Origin: a bacterium
GTDB lineage: Bacteria; Acidobacteriota; Blastocatellia; Pyrinomonadales; Pyrinomonadaceae
Length of the DNA stretch: 5,887 bases
NCBI GenBank assembly: GCA_029945985.1
Contig: JAQSDP010000134.1
Span: 1-5,887 of the forward strand
Reading direction: 5' to 3'
A program made the position numbers and the translations under genes. Below are positions 1 through 4,304 of this stretch, one piece after another (positions within the stretch are counted from its first letter, which is position 1; each line of letters opens with the position of its first letter). The notes under the pieces are model-generated. The model was not told where the DNA came from. It saw only the letters and a list, made by a program, of their open reading frames with translations, and searched no databases.

Positions 1-561
1 AATCCGTATATCGAGGACGTCGCCCGACGTTTCGCAAAGGCCGGCTATATGGCATTCGCTCCGGACGGACTCACATCCGTCGGCGGATATCCCGGCGAGG
101 AGCAGAAAGGCGTCGAACTGTTCCGGAAAGTCGACGGTAAGAAGATGACCGAAGACTTCGTCGCCTCGGCATACTGGCTGAAGAAGCGTCCGGACAGCAA
201 CGGCAAGCTCGGGGCCGTCGGCTTTTGCTTCGGCGGCGGCATGGTTAATCAGCTTGCGGTGCGATTAGGTAAAAATCTCAACGCCGGTTCCGCGTTCTAC
301 GGCAATCAGGCCGGCGTCGCCGACGTGCCGAAGATCCAAGCCCAGTTGATCTTCCACTACGCCGGCAATGACCAGCGGATCAATGCCAACATCCCTGCGT
401 ACGAGGCAGCCTTAAAAGAGAACAAGAAAACGTTCGAGTCCTTTATGTACGAAGGCAAGCAGCACGGTTTTCATAATGACACGACACCGCGCTACGATGC
501 CGAGTCGGCAAAGCTCGCGTGGGAACGAACGCTGGCTCACTTTAAGAAGTATTTGAAATAA
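1..561 (+). CDS. Dienelactone hydrolase family protein (5'-truncated by window)
   Basis: This is an alpha/beta-hydrolase of the dienelactone hydrolase (carboxymethylenebutenolidase) family. The reading frame is open from base 1, so the true start lies upstream; the ATG at 49 is internal, because the residues before it (NPYIEDVARRFAKAGY) fit the family. The visible 186 residues carry the nucleophile elbow GFCFGGG with Cys at fragment residue 76, a candidate acid in GNDQRI (Asp about 124) and a candidate base in KQHGFHN (His about 155). Together these make the Cys-Asp-His triad typical of the family rather than Ser-Asp-His. Characterised members hydrolyse lactone or ester bonds, for example dienelactone in chloroaromatic breakdown. 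Many homologues are general esterases, so the substrate here is unknown. The missing N-terminal part would show whether there is an export signal. A small secreted protein starts 4 bases after the stop, which suggests co-transcription. The family call is firm; the substrate is not inferable. Confidence 0.93.
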   Translation, partial: NPYIEDVARRFAKAGYMAFAPDGLTSVGGYPGEEQKGVELFRKVDGKKMTEDFVASAYWLKKRPDSNGKLGAVGFCFGGGMVNQLAVRLGKNLNAGSAFYGNQAGVADVPKIQAQLIFHYAGNDQRINANIPAYEAALKENKKTFESFMYEGKQHGFHNDTTPRYDAESAKLAWERTLAHFKKYLK

Positions 562-565
562 ACAT

Positions 566-931
566 ATGAGAAAAGCACTTTTATCACTAGTTTTCGTAGC
601 GCTCTTCGTGATCGCGGCGTCCGCGCAGACCTCGGTCGCCGGCGATTGGGACGGATCATTCAATACGCCCGGAGGGGCCCGTCCGTTCAAGCTCGTGTTC
701 GTCGTGGATGGCGAGAAGCTCACCGGTACCGTAAAGCGAGCCTCGGGCGATGTTCCGCTGACCGGAAGCATCAAGGGCGATGTTATCAACTTCAACTACA
801 CCATCAGCTATGGCGGCAATGATCTGACGCTGATCTATTCAGGCAAAGTCGCCGGCGATTCCATGAGCGGCACCGTCTCATTCGGCGGAAACGCTGAAGA
901 AACCTGGAACGCAAAACGGGCCGCGAAGTAG
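566..931 (+). CDS. Small exported beta-rich protein of unknown function
   Basis: The product is 121 residues. It opens with a clear Sec signal peptide: MRK, then a hydrophobic run of about 14 residues, then AASAQ, with probable cleavage after ASA near residue 20. The mature part of about 100 residues has no cysteines. It is made of alternating hydrophobic/polar stretches with Gly turns (GDWDGSF, KLTGTVK, PLTGSIKGD, SMSGTVSFGG), which looks like a small antiparallel beta-barrel or sandwich. I recall similar short exported proteins with 'GEKLTGT...GDSMSGTV' repeats as common in Acidobacteriota genomes, often annotated as hypothetical. Its start follows the hydrolase stop by 4 bases and lacks a strong Shine-Dalgarno, so translation may be coupled to the upstream gene. 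It is presumably periplasmic or outer-surface. A ligand-binding (lipocalin-like) role is possible, but only as a guess from the fold pattern. Confidence 0.85.
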   Translation: MRKALLSLVFVALFVIAASAQTSVAGDWDGSFNTPGGARPFKLVFVVDGEKLTGTVKRASGDVPLTGSIKGDVINFNYTISYGGNDLTLIYSGKVAGDSMSGTVSFGGNAEETWNAKRAAK

Positions 932-1134
932 TGACCCCGGAATTCGAACTCCTAAAGAACGACCCGGACCTGGAATCTGAACCCGGTCCGGGCGGCACTC
1001 TCATCTTCCTCGACGGCGATCAATACTGCGTCGTCGGCCCCGAGTTCACCAGCATCGAAGAGAGCGACTGCTATGCCTTCGGTGCGACTCGCGAAGAAGC
1101 CCTCCGAAACTTCCAGACGAGATCTCGTGTTTAG
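931..1134 (+). CDS. Small hypothetical protein, GTG start overlapping upstream stop
   Basis: The product is a 67-residue acidic protein. The GTG start shares its first base with the TAG stop of the preceding gene (TAGTG), which is a classic arrangement for translational coupling. No other start in this frame fits as well. The third codon positions are rich in G/C, like the neighbouring genes, supporting real coding. There is no signal peptide or membrane segment, so it is probably cytosolic even though the preceding gene encodes an exported protein. The central part, with a GDQYCVVGPEF strand, a 'SIEES' turn and then FGATREEALRNF, resembles small bacterial and phage proteins of the type '...WCAVGPDFVNLQES.AGFGDTPEEAL...', which have a HicB-like strand-strand-helix pattern. 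I cannot assign a function. An alternative is a non-functional remnant, but the codon bias argues against that. Confidence 0.6.
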   Translation: MTPEFELLKNDPDLESEPGPGGTLIFLDGDQYCVVGPEFTSIEESDCYAFGATREEALRNFQTRSRV

Positions 1135-1211
1135 CCGAAAAGCTCCGTTTCTTTCGAAGCGATCGGTACTGCCGAGAGTCGCATGGACGCCGAAACTTCT
1201 TGCCTTGGAGC

Positions 1212-3620
1212 TTAAATATATTCCTCGTCCACGAAGCACCATGCCCAATCCTCGAAGGTTTCGATGGATTTCATCACGGGATGATCGGTATCGTGGAAGT
1301 GGGCGGTTGCGTGCTGATTTTTTGAGGTATCGCAGCAGCCGACGTGACCGCAGACAAGGCAGATTCGCAGGTGGACCCACTCGTCGCCGCTCCGCAAACA
1401 TTCTTCGCAGCCCGGTACACTCGGTAAGACACTTCGGATGCGACCCAGATGTGAGCATACATCCGGGCCTGCCGTCGGCGTATATGTCACCTCTGTTTCC
1501 AGATCGAGCCCGGTCTCGTCGTTGAAATCCATCAGCGTCTTTTCCGAAGCGTTATCTTTTGTGGCAGCGCCGCCAACGCCCGTCGGAGCCCGGAACAACG
1601 TCGCGTTTTGAGCAAAGGCCGAAGTCTCACCAGACAGTTCGAGTTCGTCGCCGGCGGCAAAGATAATATTAGAGGGAACCGGATCGATACCTTGGCCATT
1701 TCGCCGCAAAGATCTCAGCGTAAGGCCAAAGTCTTTCATCAGCAGCAGCGAAGACGCGGTATTGCCTTCGATCGGCGAGCCGGGCCGCACCTTTACAAGC
1801 CGCGAATCGAAGCAATCCTTGTCAGGCTCGCAACGGAAGATCGAATTGTCGATGTCAAGTTCGCCATCCAGAAGCTCGGCGTAGCCATTGCTCCTCGCCA
1901 TCTCTTCGTAGGCGTCGATCTGATCGGCGGGGATGCGGTAATCTCGAAGCACTTCACCGAAAAGCTGCACGATGGATTCCAACTCCTCGGCTATAACCGT
2001 ATCGGCCCCAGCGGCTGAAAGTTCCGCCACCTCTTCGGTATATCGCGTGCGAACAACTATCCGCATCGTTGGGTTTAGCTGACGTGCCACCGAGGTAATG
2101 CGATGGGCCATGGCCGGATTGTCGTCCGCTATCACCATCATCTTGGCGTTCTCGGCTCCGACGTGCCTAAGCAGATATGGTTTCGTCGCATCCCCGCGAA
2201 CCACGGGCAGGCCGTCAGCATCGGCTTCGTTCGCACCTTCCGGGCTAAGGGTCGTGATGATGTAAGGGATACCCGAACCGGCAAGAACCCGCACGAGACA
2301 ACGGGCAGCGTCGCCGTATCCCGCCACGATCACATGGTCTTCGAGGGCGAGAGACTCACCGAGAGACTCACCGTTATCGTCCGCAGGCATCCCAGCCGTC
2401 TCCCGCTTGCGAACGATCTTTGCCGCGAGCCCGCTGCCGAAGTTCATCAGGAACGGCGTCGCAACCATAAGTACGACCGTGGCCGCGATAAACGTTTGCG
2501 ACCCGCTTGAACTCGCCCCTGCGGGAAACAACCCGACTTCCCTTCCGGCCCGCTCGAGCACAAACGAGAACTCTCCGATCTGCGCCAAAGCCAACGCCGA
2601 TGCCGCAGCGACGGGAGTCGCATAACCAAGCACTTTGACCGCGGCCCAAGCGGTCGCGATCTTGATGACCAAAACTGTCGCGATCGCCGCGACGATGATC
2701 GGCAGATGCTGCACGAGGAATGACAGATCAAGCAGCATCCCGACCGAGACAAAGAACGTCGCGGAGAAAAGTATCTGCAGCGGCAAGGTCTCACTCAGTG
2801 CATGCTGCGAGAATCTGCTTTCGCTGACCATCAGACCCGCGAGAAATGCGCCCAGTGACAGGCTCACTCCGGCTAGGTTTGTCAGGTAAGCCGTGCCGAA
2901 GCAGATCGCGATCACAGTAAGAAGGAAAAGCTCCGGCGAACACGTCCTTGCCACATTCTCAAGGACCTTCGGCATTATCCGCCGGGCGAGAAGCAATACG
3001 ATCGCGATGATCCCCGCGGCCTTGGCCAATGCTAGTCCTATCTCACCTGCTCCGCCGCCGCCGTTCGGCGACAGGACCGGAATGAGCAAAACCATCACGA
3101 CAATTGCAAGATCCTGAAAGATCAGGAGCCCCAAACTTACCTGCCCATGTTCCGCGTTTGTCTCGCTCTTATCTCCCAGGAGTTTTAGAACGATCGCGGT
3201 CGAGCTGAGTGCGACAAGCATTCCGGTGAAAATGCCGGAACGCCAATCGACACCAAACGCGAGCATCACCAGCATCGTCAGAACGATCGCTCCGACAACC
3301 TGCATAGTCCCCCCACCAAAAATAAGGCGCTGAATACGAGCGAGTTTTTCGAGGCTGAATTCGATGCCGATCGTAAACAGGAGAAGAATCACACCGATCT
3401 CCGCCGTCGCATCGACGAGGGCTTGATCGCGAACGAGCCCGAATGCGTTCGGGCCGATCATTACGCCGGCGATCAAGAATCCGATGATCGGAACAAGCCT
3501 CAAGCGGAAAGAAATATAGGCGATCAATGCTCCGGCAACGATCACGGTCACGATCTCCGTAAGAAACTGCGGAACCACGCCGGCGGCCAGAACGATCGGA
3601 AGAGAGTCTAGTATTGCCAT
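1212..3620 (-). CDS. CPA2 (Kef/YbaL-like) cation:proton antiporter with RCK domains and C-terminal UBP zinc finger
   Basis: The product is an 802-residue inner-membrane antiporter. Residues about 10-400 form some 12-13 hydrophobic segments of the Na+/H+ exchanger fold. Visible landmarks are GIEFSL (85-90), the ion-site region IFQDLA with Gln169-Asp170 (the Kef-type 'QD' signature rather than the 'ND/DD' of other CPA members), and AQIGEFSFV (346-354). A linker at 400-427 leads to a TrkA-N/RCK nucleotide-binding domain (about 428-560: GYGDAA, GDATKP, VVRTRY, GADTVIAEE), then a TrkA-C domain (about 604-675). After a short linker, residues 721-798 form a UBP-type zinc finger. Its candidate ligands are Cys722, His724, Cys738, Cys741, Cys754, Cys757, Cys762, His770, His774 and His780, within the typical WVHLRICLVCGHVGCC block. 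By family, it should exchange K+ or Na+ for H+, gated by nucleotide through RCK; the ion is not decided by sequence. The start at 3620 puts the first membrane segment at a normal distance, but it lacks a strong Shine-Dalgarno. The gene is convergent with the upstream cluster and divergent from ppk. Confidence 0.97.
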   Translation of the reverse strand: MAILDSLPIVLAAGVVPQFLTEIVTVIVAGALIAYISFRLRLVPIIGFLIAGVMIGPNAFGLVRDQALVDATAEIGVILLLFTIGIEFSLEKLARIQRLIFGGGTMQVVGAIVLTMLVMLAFGVDWRSGIFTGMLVALSSTAIVLKLLGDKSETNAEHGQVSLGLLIFQDLAIVVMVLLIPVLSPNGGGGAGEIGLALAKAAGIIAIVLLLARRIMPKVLENVARTCSPELFLLTVIAICFGTAYLTNLAGVSLSLGAFLAGLMVSESRFSQHALSETLPLQILFSATFFVSVGMLLDLSFLVQHLPIIVAAIATVLVIKIATAWAAVKVLGYATPVAAASALALAQIGEFSFVLERAGREVGLFPAGASSSGSQTFIAATVVLMVATPFLMNFGSGLAAKIVRKRETAGMPADDNGESLGESLALEDHVIVAGYGDAARCLVRVLAGSGIPYIITTLSPEGANEADADGLPVVRGDATKPYLLRHVGAENAKMMVIADDNPAMAHRITSVARQLNPTMRIVVRTRYTEEVAELSAAGADTVIAEELESIVQLFGEVLRDYRIPADQIDAYEEMARSNGYAELLDGELDIDNSIFRCEPDKDCFDSRLVKVRPGSPIEGNTASSLLLMKDFGLTLRSLRRNGQGIDPVPSNIIFAAGDELELSGETSAFAQNATLFRAPTGVGGAATKDNASEKTLMDFNDETGLDLETEVTYTPTAGPDVCSHLGRIRSVLPSVPGCEECLRSGDEWVHLRICLVCGHVGCCDTSKNQHATAHFHDTDHPVMKSIETFEDWAWCFVDEEYI
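2348..2371. repeat. Two-copy 12-base in-frame tandem repeat inside the antiporter gene
   Basis: The unit CGAGAGACTCAC occurs twice back to back (2348-2359 and 2360-2371) without mismatch. On the coding (minus) strand it gives a doubled GESL (residues 417-424) in the linker between the last membrane segment and the RCK domain. Because the unit length is a multiple of three, slippage would change linker length without breaking the frame. Confidence 0.85.
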
Positions 3621-3631
3621 TTCTTGGTCTA

Positions 3632-3661
3632 TTAATAGGTATTCTTGCTCTATTCCAACAA
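3632..3661 (-). promoter_or_regulatory. Possible promoter of the antiporter gene
   Basis: Reading the minus strand, TTGTTG (3656-3661) is followed after 18 bases by TATTAA (3632-3637), a weak sigma-70-like pair in an A/T-rich patch. The -10 lies inside a perfect 10-base palindrome CTATTAATAG (3629-3638). It ends only 11 bases before the ATG at 3620, so transcription from it would give a nearly leaderless mRNA, in line with the absence of a clear ribosome binding site. This is a match by eye only and could be chance in A/T-rich DNA. Confidence 0.22.
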
Positions 3662-3763
3662 AAAGAAAACAGGAACACCCGCGTTACCGTTTTCAAGTCT
3701 TAGCTTCCAGGAGGCTGCACCACCACATTCCTGTGATCCGTCTATGCCGCCGCTTGCTCGGAC

Positions 3764-3776
3764 TGTTCGCCGGTTA
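3764..3776 (+). repeat. Left copy of 13-base exact direct repeat
   Basis: TGTTCGCCGGTTA occurs here and again at 4218-4230, both copies in the same orientation. The flanking bases differ on both sides, so the match is exactly 13 bases. The copies bound about 441 bases of unassigned sequence between the antiporter and ppk. Confidence 0.8.
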
Positions 3777-3877
3777 TGAACGCCCACAGAGCCGGGTTCA
3801 CGATCTCATGAGGAATTATGAAAACGTCCTTGTGCCAAGCCCCTCGTACACTTGTGGGTCGAACTACATGGCCGAGT

Positions 3878-3910
3878 CTCGGTTGGAACGATCCGGTTGT
3901 CAGAACCGAG
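3878..3910 (+). other. Inverted repeat / potential hairpin
   Basis: CTCGGTT (3878-3884) and AACCGAG (3904-3910) are perfect complements separated by 19 bases. A competing shorter stem, CGGTT (3894-3898) with AACCG (3904-3908) and a 5-base loop, shares the right arm. The two foldings are mutually exclusive. No T-run follows, so this is not a standard terminator. It lies just before the ATGA at 3915-3918. Confidence 0.4.
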
Positions 3911-4067
3911 CAGGATGAGCGAGCGCAACGTCGCCTTTCTTGAGGCTTCCGTGAAATCGGTCTCGGAGAACACCGGAATAGGATTGCAGGTTGACTTGAA
4001 GCCCATCATTTTCTGCCGCCATCAGTTGTCAATTGCTCCTTCGAAAACCTTCGTCCTCGCGATTGAA

Positions 4068-4089
4068 CCCGCAGAAGGGCAGCTGCGGG
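4068..4089 (+). other. GC-rich hairpin
   Basis: CCCGCAG (4068-4074) pairs perfectly with CTGCGGG (4083-4089) around an 8-base loop. It lacks a T-tract on either strand, so it is not a canonical intrinsic terminator. It sits about 215 bases upstream of ppk and inside the end of the short ORF 3915-4100. It could be an RNA structure, a protein site, or chance. Confidence 0.4.
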
Positions 4090-4194
4090 GGTTACGGTAA
4101 AACTGAGCACGCTCCTTCAACCGTTAAGATGTCAACCGCATCCAGTGTGTATTGATTTAGAGCAGTGTCCGGCCCACCTTGGCTTGCCAACGGT

Positions 4195-4215
4195 GCGAGG
4201 GATCCGCGAGGGATC
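4195..4215 (+). repeat. Tandem 10-base direct repeat with 11-base period upstream of ppk
   Basis: GCGAGGGATC appears at 4195-4204 and again at 4206-4215, separated by one base, so the repeats lie one helical turn apart on the same face of the DNA. It ends about 90 bases before the ppk start. Two direct repeats at this spacing are the usual form of sites for OmpR/PhoB-type response regulators, but the sequence does not resemble the E. coli Pho box. An operator role is therefore only a possibility. Confidence 0.5.
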
Positions 4216-4217
4216 AG

Positions 4218-4230
4218 TGTTCGCCGGTTA
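4218..4230 (+). repeat. Right copy of 13-base exact direct repeat
   Basis: This is the second copy of TGTTCGCCGGTTA, identical to 3764-3776 and in the same orientation. It begins two bases after the 11-base-period tandem repeat and lies about 75 bases before the ppk start codon. Confidence 0.8.
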
Positions 4231-4304
4231 AAACATCGGCACGACGTTTGCAAGGCCGTGTGTGTCCCAATTCGGATTCTCAAGACTCTCTCCTAACAGA
4301 GTTT

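Larger units (their letters stand above)
3621..4304. other. Long intergenic region between divergent antiporter and ppk genes, with repeats and short ORFs
   Basis: These 684 bases hold no gene I recognise. I see no tRNA, tmRNA, RNase P, SRP RNA or riboswitch signature. It contains an exact 13-base direct repeat (3764-3776 and 4218-4230), a tandem 10-base repeat (4195-4215), and inverted repeats (3878-3910, 4068-4089, and a longer-range ACAGGAA/TTCCTGT pair at 3669-3675 and 3728-3734). Several short ORFs overlap on both strands. On the plus strand, 3733-3918 (GTG start) and 3915-4100 (ATG start) overlap by ATGA; the second has G/C-rich third positions. On the minus strand a frame ending at 3742 is open back to about 4005. 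None has a recognisable domain, and at most one of the overlapping frames could be real. Possible explanations are a decayed insertion, a non-coding RNA, or unusually long divergent regulatory DNA. The sequence does not choose between them. Confidence 0.6.

Noticed and set aside
1135..1211. Possible bidirectional terminator between the convergent genes (AAGCTCC at 1140-1146 with GGAGCTT at 1207-1213; small TCGG/CCGA stem inside).
   Set aside because: The outer arms are 60 bases apart, the inner stem is only 4 base pairs, and no T-run follows on either strand, so an intrinsic terminator is not supported.
952..1458. Long minus-strand ORF of 168 codons overlapping the small gene and the antiporter end.
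   Set aside because: It is Arg- and Ser-rich with no domain, and it lies in another frame over the well-supported zinc-finger coding sequence; it is a shadow.
1073..1525. Plus-strand ORF of 150 codons opposite the antiporter 3' end.
   Set aside because: It is antisense to the conserved zinc finger, Arg-rich and without family features; a shadow of the real gene.
3169..3696. Minus-strand ORF of 175 codons starting upstream of the antiporter start.
   Set aside because: It runs in a different frame over the antiporter membrane domain and is full of Arg, Asp and Ser, typical of a shifted frame.
3669..3734. ACAGGAA / TTCCTGT inverted pair as the termini of a small mobile element.
   Set aside because: Only 7 bases per arm across 66 bases, with no flanking direct repeat; too weak to call.
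4117..4138. TCAACCG repeated at 4117-4123 and 4132-4138.
   Set aside because: A 7-base repeat at a 15-base interval is within chance for this stretch and matches no site I know.
3621..4304. Group II intron or known structured RNA in the spacer.
   Set aside because: I looked for a domain V-like hairpin and for RNase P, SRP, tmRNA, and riboswitch cores and saw no convincing match; no reverse transcriptase is present.
4260..4304. Upstream GTG at 4260 as the ppk start.
   Set aside because: It has no ribosome binding site and would add Cys/Ser/Thr-rich residues unlike any Ppk N-terminus; ATG 4305 fits better.
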